Assembly: GCF_013284035.1 (NCBI RefSeq)
Contig: NZ_CP054141.1
Coordinates: 4,278,001-4,342,000 of the forward strand
DNA length: 64,000 bases
Source of the DNA: Flavobacterium sp. M31R6
Lineage (GTDB): Bacteria; Bacteroidota; Bacteroidia; Flavobacteriales; Flavobacteriaceae
Reading direction: 5' to 3'
Shown: positions 51,989 to 61,097 of the stretch, piece after piece
Layout of the letters: each line of letters begins with the position of its first letter
How positions within the stretch are numbered: the stretch's first letter is position 1
Notes under the pieces: model-generated
Seen by the model: only the letters and a program-made list of their open reading frames with translations
Database searches by the model: none
What the model was told of the DNA's origin: nothing
Program-made: the position numbers and the translations under genes

Positions 51989-52450
51989 ATGAAACATTCA
52001 TTTTTAATGCTATTGACTTTTTTATCAATTACCATAAGTAGTGCTTCGTCTTGTAATAAAGACGACGACAATATCAACACGGAAAATAACAACGCAATGA
52101 CAAATGGTAAAATTAAAATAACAGTCAATTCTCAAACATTTACAGCTACACTATTGGATAATAATTCAGCAAAAGCTTTTAAGAAAATGTTTCCGCTGAC
52201 AATTAATATGATTGAATTGAATGGAAATGAAAAATATTATGATTTGCTAAACAGTATTCCAACAGATGCTTCCAATCCCGGAACTATAAATAATGGTGAC
52301 TTAATGTTGTACGGCTCAAAAACATTGGTGTTGTTTTACAAAACCTTTTCGACATCATACAGCTACACAAAATTAGGAAAGGTAGATGATGTAACAGGTT
52401 TAGAATCTGCATTGGGCTCGGGAAATTCAACCGTTACTTTTGAATTGTAA
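51989..52450 (+). CDS. Exported cyclophilin-like protein
   Basis: A 153-residue lipoprotein-like exported protein: MKHSFLMLLTFLSITISSASSC gives a lipobox-like end before CNKDDDN. The body matches the cyclophilin-like fold family seen in AraC/CMD clusters: KIKITVNSQTFTATLLDNNSAK, then GNEKYYDLLNSIPTDASNPGTI and DLMLYGSKTLVLFYKTFSTSYSYTKLG. It lacks the prolyl-isomerase active-site signature, so activity is uncertain. Last gene of the segment. Confidence 0.78.
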   Translation: MKHSFLMLLTFLSITISSASSCNKDDDNINTENNNAMTNGKIKITVNSQTFTATLLDNNSAKAFKKMFPLTINMIELNGNEKYYDLLNSIPTDASNPGTINNGDLMLYGSKTLVLFYKTFSTSYSYTKLGKVDDVTGLESALGSGNSTVTFEL

Positions 52451-52605
52451 TAACAAAACCACAAGAACCACAGCCCATAACAGAAAAGGTTATATATGCT
52501 GGACGAACAATGAAATCCGTGTTGAACGAAACCTATTATTCCACTTCCCTCACAATATAAAGTTATCGTAAAAGAATAAATAACACAAAAACCATTTCAA
52601 AAGCC

Positions 52606-52728
52606 TTTATAAATACCACATTATCTCCCCGATACTACCTTCGAAAGAAGATAAAAATATTGGTCTTTTTATAAATGCCAAGCGTAATTTTACAAAAAAA
52701 GCGATACAATTCTTTCGAATCGTATCGC
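52606..52728. repeat. Right direct repeat flanking the AraC-cyclophilin segment
   Basis: It matches 47930-48054 in the same orientation, the first 46 bp being identical. It ends with a 12-position hairpin (GCGATACAATTC / GAATCGTATCGC, one mismatch). Confidence 0.8.
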
Positions 52729-52750
52729 TTTTGTGTTTAAGAAAGTCGCG

Positions 52751-52786
52751 CTATTTTACTAATTCAAAACTGTCTCTCAAACGGAT
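52751..52786 (-). pseudogene. 3'-end relic of a GH3 gene
   Basis: The minus strand reads IRLRDSFELVK then TAG, identical in protein to the last residues of the GH3 gene at 53791 (IRLRDSFELVK). The nucleotides differ by synonymous changes, so it is an old duplicate end, not a recent copy. An upstream stop (TAA) cuts it short. Confidence 0.65.
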
Positions 52787-52848
52787 TTATAGGAAAACAA
52801 ATTCCAATGTTATCGTAAAAGACAATTAATCATGTCTTTTACAATTTT

Positions 52849-53784
52849 TTAATTCAAAGACTCAACTTTGGTCTTTTTCGTATTCTTATTATTCAGAAGG
52901 AAAACTGCTTTTGCAAATTCTTTTCCCAAATCAATATATCCATCGCTTTTATAATGGTATTTGTCTGTATATTTATAACTATTTGTCGTTCGTACAATGG
53001 CAGTGTTGGATTCGGTTGCAGCAAATTTTTCTTGTCCATATTGCACCAATTCGCCAAAACGCCAAATTTTTCCATCGACATCATCACCTGAATCCGATAT
53101 TTTCCCAATTACAATAGGTAAATCATTATTTCTAAAAGTGGCTCGCATGAGTTCCATCAACCTTTTTAAATTCGCATAATATTGGTTGGCAACTTGTTCT
53201 GTTTTATCCGAATCGCTTTCTCCTTGCATCCAAATAATACCACTTGGAATCAAAACATCTTCAACTCCATCACCGTTTATGTCCTGAACAGCCATTGCAT
53301 TATTGACTGTTTTTAGAAAATAATCGTATTGATTCATTCCTTTTCCTCCTCTAAAATCAGGTTCCCAAGCACCAAAATATGCAGTTCCGGCACTATCAAT
53401 CGAAGACCCATTTCTGGCATATTTTATTATGGCCAGTTTTTGGTTTGGATATAATTCTTGCAGTTTTTTAGCAAACGAAAGCTCCACACCAAATCGATCC
53501 GAAAGTATATTGCTCTTTCCATCAGATGCAAATCCAGTTCCGTTCCCGGGCTGAAGTACCTCCCATTTTCCTAATCCTCCATTTTTATCATTATCGCCAA
53601 CAGGATTTCCTTGGTAAATAAAAACATTTTTATTTTTTTTATTCAAAGAATCGGGAAGCTCTTTTACATACCCATACCCTTGCATATTCGACTGACCACC
53701 TAAATAAAATACTCTTATTGTATCATTTTTGGCTTGTGCCAAAAGCATACAGGGCATGAGAAGAAACAGTAGAATATATTTCAT
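52849..53784 (-). CDS. SASA-type (CE6-like) carbohydrate acetylesterase
   Basis: A 311-residue protein with signal peptide MKYILLFLLMPCMLLAQ. It carries the SGNH/SASA motif VFYLGGQSNMQGYGYV with nucleophile Ser32 and a C-terminal Asp-xx-His (about 274-277, DKYHYKSDGYIDLG). GIIWMQGESDSDK near 180 is the conserved block of the sialate O-acetylesterase/CE6 group. It probably removes acetyl groups from glycans so glycosidases can proceed. It lies 6 nt downstream of the GH3 gene on the same strand and is the last gene of the minus-strand operon. Confidence 0.85.
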   Translation of the reverse strand: MKYILLFLLMPCMLLAQAKNDTIRVFYLGGQSNMQGYGYVKELPDSLNKKNKNVFIYQGNPVGDNDKNGGLGKWEVLQPGNGTGFASDGKSNILSDRFGVELSFAKKLQELYPNQKLAIIKYARNGSSIDSAGTAYFGAWEPDFRGGKGMNQYDYFLKTVNNAMAVQDINGDGVEDVLIPSGIIWMQGESDSDKTEQVANQYYANLKRLMELMRATFRNNDLPIVIGKISDSGDDVDGKIWRFGELVQYGQEKFAATESNTAIVRTTNSYKYTDKYHYKSDGYIDLGKEFAKAVFLLNNKNTKKTKVESLN

Positions 53785-53790
53785 CTTAAA

Positions 53791-56010
53791 TTACTTCACC
53801 AATTCAAAACTATCTCTCAAACGGATATCTGCTGAAGACGAACCAATCATTAAATCGAAATCACCGGGCTCTGAACCGAATTCTAATGCATTGTTGTAAA
53901 AAGACAATTTTTGGTTGTCAATAGTAAACTGAATGGTTTTGGTTTCCCCTCTATTCAATGTTATTTTCTGAAAATCTTTCAACTCAATTATCGGACGTAC
54001 TACAGAACCCACTTTGTCTCTCAAATACAATTGAACTACTTCTTCACCTTTCACGCTTCCAGTATTTTTTATGTTTACCGAAACTGTAATTGACTCATTG
54101 TTTTTCATTGTTTTTTGAGACAATTTCAAATCCGAATATTCAAAAGTCGTATAACTCAATCCGTATCCAAATGGGAATTTCGGAGTTGTTGGTAAATCGA
54201 TGTAAGCCGATTTGTAAATTTTATCTTCATTGACAGAAGGTCTTCCAGTATTGAAATGATTGTAGTAAATTGGAATTTGTCCTTCGTTTCTAGGAAATGA
54301 CATCGGTAATTTTCCAGATGGATTGTAATCTCCAAAAAGCACATCGGCAATAGCATTTCCAGCTTCTGAACCCAACCACCAAGTATAGACAATGGTTGGC
54401 ATATTATCGGCGATCCAATCAATAACAAGAGGTCTTCCCGCATTAATTAAAATTACAATTGGCTTCCCAGTTTTTTGAAGTTCTTTGATTAAATCTTCTT
54501 GAACACCTGGTAAGTGCAGGTTGCTTTTACTCTTGGCTTCACCGCTTTTATTGAAGTTTTCTCCAATACTCAAAATAATAACCTCAGCTTGGTTTGCAAC
54601 CTTCAAAGCATCTGCAAAACCTTCCTTGCTTTTATCTTCAACACCACATCCTTTGGCATACAAAATTTTGGTTCTTTTGCCTACTTTATTCTCCAAACCT
54701 TCCCATTGGGAAACAATATAAGTCGAATCAATACCTTTTACATCAACAGCCCAAAACCCGTGATTGTCTCTTTTCGGCTTCACCATTGGCCCGATAAAAG
54801 CAATTGTTTTTAATCCTTTGGAAAGTGGTAAAACGTCTCTTTCATTTTTCAGCAGTACAATACTTTTAGCTGCCATTTCTCTAGCCGCCTTGGTATGTTC
54901 TGGATTATTCAATTCCTTTTGCTCTCTTTCTGGATTGCAAAATTTATATGGATCATCAAACAAACCCAATTCAAATTTTTTGCGCAAGATTCTTTTTACG
55001 GCGTCATCTATTAAGGCAACAGGAACTTTATTTTCTTTAACCAGTTGTTCCAAATTATATCGATACGCATTGCTCTCCATATCCATATCGCTTCCTGCAG
55101 TTATCGATGCAAGAGCGGCTTCTTTATTGTCTTTTACATAACCGTGATTTACCATTTCGCCTATCGAACCCCAATCGGAAACTACAAAACCTTGAAAATT
55201 CCATTTTCCTTTCAAGATATCTCTTAGCAAATAATTATTAGCACTCGCCGGTATTCCGTTCAGGTCGTTAAACGAATTCATAAAAGTGGCAGCACCTGCA
55301 TCCAAAGCCGCTTTGAAAGGAGGCAAATAAGTTTCCCAAAGCATTCTGTTACTCATGTCAACCGAGTTGTAGTCTCGTCCACCAACAGCAGCTCCATAAG
55401 CCGCAAAATGTTTAACACACGCCATAACCGAATTCACATCGCCCAAGTTTCCTTGAAATCCTTTCACTCTCGCATAGGCAATTTTGGAACCCAGATAGGT
55501 ATCTTCCCCTGCGCCTTCCATCACTCTTCCCCAACGCGGATCACGAGAAATATCAACCATCGGTGCGAATGTCCAGTGAATTCCACAGGCAGCAGCTTCG
55601 GTCGCCGCAACTCTAGCCGAAAGTTCTATCGCTGTTAAATCCCAACTTGCCGCTTCGGCCAACGGAATAGGGAAAGTAGTTTTGTATCCATGAATCACAT
55701 CCAGACCAAACAGCAACGGAATTTTCAATCGGGACTGCATTGCCAAATCTTGGTACTGTCGCGTGTATTTGGTACCCATAATATTCAACATCGAACCAAT
55801 CAATCCTTTTTTGATTTCGCTTTGCTTGTTGGAATTAATGGTGATTGGTCCCGTGGCGGAATTATCGCCCGTATATTGGTTGAGCTGTCCTATCTTCTCT
55901 TCAAGTGTCATTTGCTTAAGCAAAGCATCGACTTTCTGGTCTATCATTTGTTGCTGTGAAAAGGCAAAAACCGATACGAATACGAATGCCAGTGTTATTG
56001 TTTTTTTCAT
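53791..56010 (-). CDS. bglX: Periplasmic GH3 beta-glucosidase, BglX type
   Basis: A 739-residue protein with signal peptide MKKTITLAFVFVSVFAFSQ. GH3 features: IPLLFGLDVIHGYKTTFPIPLAEAAS, DPRWGRVMEGAGEDTYLGS, CVKHFAAYGAAVGGRDYNS, and VVSDWGSIGE with nucleophile Asp279; FGYGLSYTTFEYSDL and a fibronectin-like end. Length and motif spelling follow the BglX subfamily. It releases glucose from beta-linked oligosaccharides. It is separated from GH5 by 181 nt with a REP-type inverted repeat. It differs from the GH3 at 44335 (lower similarity), so the locus carries two GH3 types. Confidence 0.9.
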   Translation of the reverse strand: MKKTITLAFVFVSVFAFSQQQMIDQKVDALLKQMTLEEKIGQLNQYTGDNSATGPITINSNKQSEIKKGLIGSMLNIMGTKYTRQYQDLAMQSRLKIPLLFGLDVIHGYKTTFPIPLAEAASWDLTAIELSARVAATEAAACGIHWTFAPMVDISRDPRWGRVMEGAGEDTYLGSKIAYARVKGFQGNLGDVNSVMACVKHFAAYGAAVGGRDYNSVDMSNRMLWETYLPPFKAALDAGAATFMNSFNDLNGIPASANNYLLRDILKGKWNFQGFVVSDWGSIGEMVNHGYVKDNKEAALASITAGSDMDMESNAYRYNLEQLVKENKVPVALIDDAVKRILRKKFELGLFDDPYKFCNPEREQKELNNPEHTKAAREMAAKSIVLLKNERDVLPLSKGLKTIAFIGPMVKPKRDNHGFWAVDVKGIDSTYIVSQWEGLENKVGKRTKILYAKGCGVEDKSKEGFADALKVANQAEVIILSIGENFNKSGEAKSKSNLHLPGVQEDLIKELQKTGKPIVILINAGRPLVIDWIADNMPTIVYTWWLGSEAGNAIADVLFGDYNPSGKLPMSFPRNEGQIPIYYNHFNTGRPSVNEDKIYKSAYIDLPTTPKFPFGYGLSYTTFEYSDLKLSQKTMKNNESITVSVNIKNTGSVKGEEVVQLYLRDKVGSVVRPIIELKDFQKITLNRGETKTIQFTIDNQKLSFYNNALEFGSEPGDFDLMIGSSSADIRLRDSFELVK

Positions 56011-56058
56011 TTTTAAAATTTTATATTCAAATTGTGTTTCAACAAATATTTAATTTTA

Positions 56059-56137
56059 ACCATATAAGAAATATAAGGTCATATAAGTTGGGAGGCAAAA
56101 AGCAAAGACTTAAATGCTCTTATATTTCTTATATGGT
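56059..56137. repeat. Extragenic palindromic repeat, type 2
   Basis: An 18-bp perfect inverted repeat with arms CCATATAAGAAATATAAG (56060-56077) and CTTATATTTCTTATATGG (56119-56136), and a 41-nt middle. Typical of repeated intergenic elements in Flavobacterium genomes. It sits between GH3 and GH5 genes. Confidence 0.6.
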
Positions 56138-56191
56138 AAGCTTTCTCAGCGTTTTTTTTATTTTAAATTTAATGTTTTGAAGCAAATTCTT

Positions 56192-57928
56192 TTATTTAGC
56201 ATTTTTAAATTCCAAAAAATTAAGGTTGAAATTCCCTCCTTCAAAGTGAACGCGAATTTTATTGATTCCTTGTTTAAGAGCAACATTTTTAAGCGCGATT
56301 GTTTTCCAAACTGTTTCTCCACCGGTAACCGGAAGCTCCGTTATTTCCGAAATTTTCTTTCCATCTTGTTCCAAAAACAATTTTCCACCTGCTTTTTCAC
56401 TAGAATAGCGAATAGCAACATCAAAAATGCTTTGTTTTTTCACATCAACTGTAAATTGCAACCATTCGCCCTCTTCAATAAAGGAGACTTGAAAACCGTT
56501 GGTTATTTTATCCGTACAGGCTACGATATCAACACCATCGTTTCTCATTTTGCCCCCTTTATTCCATTGGGTGAATTTAGTTCCATCATAATTCGCCACA
56601 TCCTTATCGGAATAAGCAAAACCATTTTGTCCCAAATCAAATTCTGTTGCAAACACTTTTCCTGGAGCCACATGGTTTTTATACTTTTTGGTATCGTTGG
56701 TTTGTACTTGTCTAAACATCGCATCAATCACATCATATCTGATTGTTAAGTGCTCCATTTTATAGTTCTCGGCAGTTTGCATCAATACTTTTTTGGCAAA
56801 ATCCGAATTGGGTTTTTCGCCCCCATTCTTCCAATAATCCAATAATTTATCATAATCTGGCGCTTTTGTAACCGAAGTAACACCAGCTAAATTCTCAATC
56901 TTTTTCATTGGCCAAAAAGCCCAACCAATATTATTGGATTCCATCAACATAATGTTTTCCTTAAACCATACATTAGAGTTCTCGCCGCTTTCGCCCAACC
57001 AAATTGGCACATTATATTGCGTTCTGTAATTCAGCATTGTTTGAATTGAAGCTACATCATTTTGATTCCAGTATTTATGGAAACTCAAAGTCATATTATC
57101 ATCCCAAAGCGGGAACATACCATTGTAATTATTCCCCCAACAATTCCCCTCAATGATAATCATGTGATGAGGGTCAATGGCTCTTATCGCATTTGTAAGT
57201 CTAACCTGCAAAGCTTTTAAAGGAGCGTTTGAGGTTTCGTCGCAGCCATTTTGATTCGTTCCCGTAAAATTCCAATTGGGTTCATTAATAATATCATAGC
57301 CCCCAATCCATGGACTGTCTTTATAACGTTGCGCCAATTTTTCCCAAAGTGCCACCATTTTGTCCTGATTTGCAGCACTCTCCCAAAGCGATGGTTTTGA
57401 ATCATCGTAGTCGGATATTGCAGCATCTTTCCCTTGTCCCCCAGGAGTTGCATGCAAGTCAAGAATTAAATAGATTTTATTGGCCGCACACCAGCTTAAT
57501 AAATCATCGGTCATTCTAAAACCTTCTTCAAGCCAAGTAATTTGCCCGTCTTTTTCGGTTTCAATCGCTGGAGTGTATAAATTGTAATGCATCGGCAATC
57601 GGATGGAATTAAATCCCCAAGCCGCCAAAGAGTCAATATCTCTCTTTGTTATTCCGTTTGCTTTGTATGCTTTATAGAATTTTTCGGTACCTTTCTCACC
57701 TATTAAATCCGTAATTTTTTGTTTGATTTTATATTGAGGACCGGCAAAAGCACCTGTTTGAATCATGTAGCCTTCCTGAACCATCCAGCCTCCAACACCC
57801 AAACCGCGCAAAACGATATTTTTACCGTTTCCATCCACAATTTTTTGTCCATCTCTGTGCAAAAAACCCTGTCCAAAAGAAGCCATGGCAAAGCACATAA
57901 GAGAAAATACAATTATTATTTTTTTCAT
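56192..57928 (-). CDS. GH5 endo-glucanase with C-terminal CBM6-like domain
   Basis: About 578 residues from ATG 57928, chosen because it begins signal peptide MKKIIIVFSLMCFAMASFGQ; an upstream in-frame start at 58015 would run through an extragenic palindrome. GH5 barrel: GWMVQEGYM, GFNSIRLPMHYNLY, YDIINEPNW (acid/base Glu216), FHKYWNQN and IWLGESGENS (nucleophile Glu313). Residues about 440-578 form a CBM6-like sandwich (VDIVACTDKITNGFQVSFIEEGEWLQF). It attacks internal beta-glucan bonds, possibly beta-1,3/1,4 or beta-1,6 glucan given its GH30 neighbours. An opposite-strand frame over its 3' half is a shadow. Confidence 0.85.
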   Translation of the reverse strand: MKKIIIVFSLMCFAMASFGQGFLHRDGQKIVDGNGKNIVLRGLGVGGWMVQEGYMIQTGAFAGPQYKIKQKITDLIGEKGTEKFYKAYKANGITKRDIDSLAAWGFNSIRLPMHYNLYTPAIETEKDGQITWLEEGFRMTDDLLSWCAANKIYLILDLHATPGGQGKDAAISDYDDSKPSLWESAANQDKMVALWEKLAQRYKDSPWIGGYDIINEPNWNFTGTNQNGCDETSNAPLKALQVRLTNAIRAIDPHHMIIIEGNCWGNNYNGMFPLWDDNMTLSFHKYWNQNDVASIQTMLNYRTQYNVPIWLGESGENSNVWFKENIMLMESNNIGWAFWPMKKIENLAGVTSVTKAPDYDKLLDYWKNGGEKPNSDFAKKVLMQTAENYKMEHLTIRYDVIDAMFRQVQTNDTKKYKNHVAPGKVFATEFDLGQNGFAYSDKDVANYDGTKFTQWNKGGKMRNDGVDIVACTDKITNGFQVSFIEEGEWLQFTVDVKKQSIFDVAIRYSSEKAGGKLFLEQDGKKISEITELPVTGGETVWKTIALKNVALKQGINKIRVHFEGGNFNLNFLEFKNAK

Positions 57929-57992
57929 CATAATATTTATAAAATTTGAATAGTGTAAAGAGTCTTTCTTCAAACTTTTTCTAAATCTGGTT

Positions 57993-58056
57993 CTCGTAAA
58001 GGCGCAAAGACGCAAAGTTTAAAACTGTTTTCTTTGCGTCTTTGCGCCTTTGCGAG
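57993..58056. repeat. Extragenic palindromic repeat, type 3
   Basis: 25-nt arms with one mismatch: GGCGCAAAGACGCAAAG on the left and CTTTGCGTCTTTGCGCC on the right, ending in CTCG / CGAG. This is a well-known style of repeat in Flavobacterium. It lies between GH30 (58130) and GH5, so it may give stability or termination within the operon. Confidence 0.65.
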
Positions 58057-58129
58057 AAAAAAAAGTTTAATCCAATAGTATTATCCGAAAGCAGGTTGAC
58101 CCGCAATTAAATAAGTTTTTTTTATCTGA

Positions 58130-59587
58130 TTAATACACCAAAGTCTGAATAGAATTTGGCAAAATAGTAATTTGGGTAGCTTGAGTTCCTACACACAAAT
58201 TATAATTTACACTAGCTTCACTTTGGTTCATAACAACAGTTATCATTTTTCCATCTTTATTCAAAAATGAAGTACTCAACAAGCTGCTTCTGCTTACGGC
58301 AGTACTTACTCTTTTGGCTTCAGGCTTAATAAATTTTGAAAAATGTCCAATATAATAATACGATGGAGTATAAATTAACTCTCCTGTTTTAGTATCTGCA
58401 TGAACCGGAGCAAAACAAAAGTTACCCACGTGATTAGGTCCACCATTTTCATCCAAAAGAATATTCCAATCTGTCCAACCCACAGTTCCGTTATTAAAAT
58501 CATGAATCATAGAAGTACCATAACGTTCTCCATTCGCCCACAATTGGTAATTTTTAGAGTCGAATTTTTCTACACAACCCTCCGTAAACATTAAATTTTT
58601 ATCAGGGTACGCTTCATGAACTCTCGCTACATTCTCAAACATTGGATCACCACCTGCCCAAGTTTCATACCAATGGAATCCCATTCCCCAAATATATTTT
58701 GATGCTTCGGGATCAGAGAAAATAATATTGGCTCTTTGAACCATTAAATCACGATTGTGATCCCAGGCAATAATTTTTTTATCGCCCAAACCTTCTTTTT
58801 TCATAGTTGGTCCAAGATAATTTTTTACAAAATCTCTTTCTGCTTCAGCTGTATATACACAAGATTCCCAGGTTTGCACCGCCATTGGTTCGTTCTCTGC
58901 ACTGATTCCCCAAATTGGAATTCCTTCTTTCTCATACGCCTTTACAAACTTGGTATAATACGTAGCCCAAGTCTGAAAAAACTCTGGCAATAATGTACCG
59001 CCTTTCAACATGTCTTTATTACTTTTCATAAAAGCTGGAGGACTCCAAGGAGTTGCATACACCGTCATTTTTCCGCCTGCAGCAGCAATTGCTTTTTTAA
59101 TCAACGGAATTCTATATTTTCTATCGTGCTCAATAGAAAATGTTTTCAATGCAGTATCTCCTTCATCAATATAGGTATAACTCGCTGAACTAAAATCGGA
59201 ACTATGAATAGTAGTACGTATCAAATTGTAGCCAATTCCTTTTTCTGTGTTATAATAAGCATCCAGTAATTCTTGCTGTTTATCATTGGATAATTTGGCA
59301 AAAACTTCGGCACTTGCATCCGTTATCGCTCCGCCAATTCCCATAAAAGACTGGAATGTTTTATCTGGATTTACAAAAACGCAAATTTGTCTTTCATTAG
59401 GTTGTGCCAATTCTGAAAACGTAAGATTATCTGTTTTTGACAATCTCAAATTAGTACTTTCTGCAGTAGTATACACTGCGACTGTTTTTCCTTTTGTTGA
59501 AAAAGAATGTGCTTGTGATTTGCTTTTTTGCTGTGCAAAAACAAAAAAACTGGCGAGTACTAATGCTGTGGTGGTTATTTTTTTCAT
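58130..59587 (-). CDS. Exported GH30 beta-glucanase
   Basis: A 485-residue protein with signal peptide MKKITTTALVLASFFVFAQ. GH30: MGIGGAITDASAEVFAKL, YATPWSPPAFMKSN, WGISAENEP (acid/base Glu233), HWYETW and LMFTEGCVE (nucleophile Glu336), followed by a C-terminal beta domain. GH30 members include beta-1,6-glucanases and glucosylceramidases; beta-1,6-glucanase activity fits beta-1,6-branched laminarin. It follows the lipoprotein GH30 by 40 nt. Confidence 0.88.
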   Translation of the reverse strand: MKKITTTALVLASFFVFAQQKSKSQAHSFSTKGKTVAVYTTAESTNLRLSKTDNLTFSELAQPNERQICVFVNPDKTFQSFMGIGGAITDASAEVFAKLSNDKQQELLDAYYNTEKGIGYNLIRTTIHSSDFSSASYTYIDEGDTALKTFSIEHDRKYRIPLIKKAIAAAGGKMTVYATPWSPPAFMKSNKDMLKGGTLLPEFFQTWATYYTKFVKAYEKEGIPIWGISAENEPMAVQTWESCVYTAEAERDFVKNYLGPTMKKEGLGDKKIIAWDHNRDLMVQRANIIFSDPEASKYIWGMGFHWYETWAGGDPMFENVARVHEAYPDKNLMFTEGCVEKFDSKNYQLWANGERYGTSMIHDFNNGTVGWTDWNILLDENGGPNHVGNFCFAPVHADTKTGELIYTPSYYYIGHFSKFIKPEAKRVSTAVSRSSLLSTSFLNKDGKMITVVMNQSEASVNYNLCVGTQATQITILPNSIQTLVY

Positions 59588-59627
59588 AATCTATAGTGTG
59601 GTGGTTTCTTATTTTTTGGTGGTAACG

Positions 59628-61094
59628 TTACCAAGTATAGGTCCCTACTGCTCCAGCTTCCAGAGACGTAGTAATCCATTTTCCTTTGCATTTAATATTA
59701 AATAATGCCGCAGCATCGCCATCATTTACAACTAATAAAACTTTCTTTCCTGCCGGAGTTTTGAAAGCAACGTTATGTAAATTTCCGATTATATTACTTG
59801 AAATCCTAACCGAACCTGCCGGAATAAATTTTGACGCATGTGCCGCTATATAATAACCAACGTTACGCACCACTGATTCAGTGCCACTTACTGTTACTGC
59901 TCCTTTGCAAACAGTACATCCACCGTCAGTATGTGGCCCAAAAGAACCATCATTGGCAAGATTCCATTGCAAGGCATTTTTACTCCAGTTACGCATTGAA
60001 CCTATAATTACATTTTTCACTTGCCATCTTAAATCACCATCAAATGATCCAGTAGATGACGTGTATTGCTCCGTAAAATAAACATCTTTATCAGGGTAAG
60101 CATTATGAACCGTAGAAAGCGCACTAATATCTCCACCATACAAATGAAAAGCAGAACCGGTTACAAAAGGGTAAGCTGCAGCATCTTTTAGGATCGTAAT
60201 TGGATATTGGGGATTATCACAATTATGATCGTAGGTGATGATCTTTGTGGCAATATTAGCTGTTTTAAATGCAGGTCCCAAATTATTTTTTATAAAATCT
60301 GCTTGTTGCAAGGCTGTCATCACCATACTCGGATTATTACCCCCGTGTAAAGGTTCGTTTTGAGGAGTAATTGCATCTATCACAATTCCCTCATCTTTCA
60401 TTTTTTGAATATATTTTACAAAATATTGTGCATAGGCTTCATAATATTGAGGTTGCAAACTTCCTCCCATAAAATTATTGTTGTCTTTCATCCAAACTGG
60501 TGCAGACCAAGGCGAACCCATAATTTTAATATTAGGATTAATTGCCAAAATTTCTTTCAATAATGGAATAACATCACCCATATCAGGAGTCAAGCTGAAG
60601 TTGGTTAAATTAACATCTGTTTGTCCAGTAGGCATATCATCATAGGTAAATGGAGTAGCATTTAAATCAGACGCTCCAATACTAATTCTTAGGTAACTTA
60701 ACCCAACTGAAGTATCTCCAGAACCAAACAATTCTTGCAATAAATCTTTCTTTTTCTGGGCAGCCAATTGATTAATCACTTGTGCACTTCCGCCAGTCAA
60801 TGTAAATCCAAAACCATCAACGGTTTGATACGTTTGAGCTTCATTAACTTCTATACTTGGATAAATGTTCACTCCGGTTCCAAAAGCCAGAATACCTGTT
60901 TGCTTTTGCAAAAGCGATGTTTGATTTCCTTTGGTCAACCAAAAATCAACTTCGTTTTTTACTACCGGAGTTGGTGTTGGAGTTGGCGTCGGAGTTGGTG
61001 AATCACCCCCTTCATTGGAAGAGGAACAACTGATGTGTATGGATGATAAAGCGATTAAGAAAAACAGCTTTGTTAATTGATGTATTTTTTTCAT
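59628..61094 (-). CDS. GH30 beta-glucanase lipoprotein
   Basis: A 488-residue protein with lipoprotein signal ending IHISC (Cys23), then SSSNEGGDSPTPTPTPTP, a linker that spaces a surface enzyme. GH30 motifs: VDGFGFTLTGGSAQVIN, MGSPWSAPVWMKDNN, ITPQNEPLHGG (acid/base Glu247) and VYFTEQYTSS (nucleophile Glu342). The lipobox plus PT linker suggest surface display facing the polymer, with the other GH30 in the periplasm. It lies 3 nt downstream of the EEP gene. Confidence 0.88.
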   Translation of the reverse strand: MKKIHQLTKLFFLIALSSIHISCSSSNEGGDSPTPTPTPTPTPVVKNEVDFWLTKGNQTSLLQKQTGILAFGTGVNIYPSIEVNEAQTYQTVDGFGFTLTGGSAQVINQLAAQKKKDLLQELFGSGDTSVGLSYLRISIGASDLNATPFTYDDMPTGQTDVNLTNFSLTPDMGDVIPLLKEILAINPNIKIMGSPWSAPVWMKDNNNFMGGSLQPQYYEAYAQYFVKYIQKMKDEGIVIDAITPQNEPLHGGNNPSMVMTALQQADFIKNNLGPAFKTANIATKIITYDHNCDNPQYPITILKDAAAYPFVTGSAFHLYGGDISALSTVHNAYPDKDVYFTEQYTSSTGSFDGDLRWQVKNVIIGSMRNWSKNALQWNLANDGSFGPHTDGGCTVCKGAVTVSGTESVVRNVGYYIAAHASKFIPAGSVRISSNIIGNLHNVAFKTPAGKKVLLVVNDGDAAALFNIKCKGKWITTSLEAGAVGTYTW

Positions 61095-61097
61095 TAT

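Larger units (their letters stand above)
52451..52848. other. Mosaic intergenic region after the AraC segment
   Basis: This 398-bp region holds the right 125-bp repeat, a 12-codon relic of the 3' end of a GH3 gene, and a repeated GTTATCGTAAAAGA (near 52562 and 52809). It looks like a junction of rearranged pieces. No intact gene was found. Confidence 0.6.

Noticed and set aside
53911..56180. Several plus-strand frames across the minus-strand GH3 gene.
   Set aside because: All lie opposite a long gene with clear GH3 motifs; their products are low-complexity shadows.
56114..56749. Plus-strand frame of 211 residues opposite the GH5 gene.
   Set aside because: It begins in an extragenic palindrome and runs opposite the CBM6-like part of GH5; product shows no domain.
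57929..58015. Upstream start for the GH5 gene that adds 29 residues.
   Set aside because: The extra residues are encoded partly by the extragenic palindrome and would mask the signal peptide.
59614..59627. Palindrome GGTAACGTTACC just downstream of the lipoprotein GH30 stop.
   Set aside because: Short and without T-run or conserved position; taken as chance.
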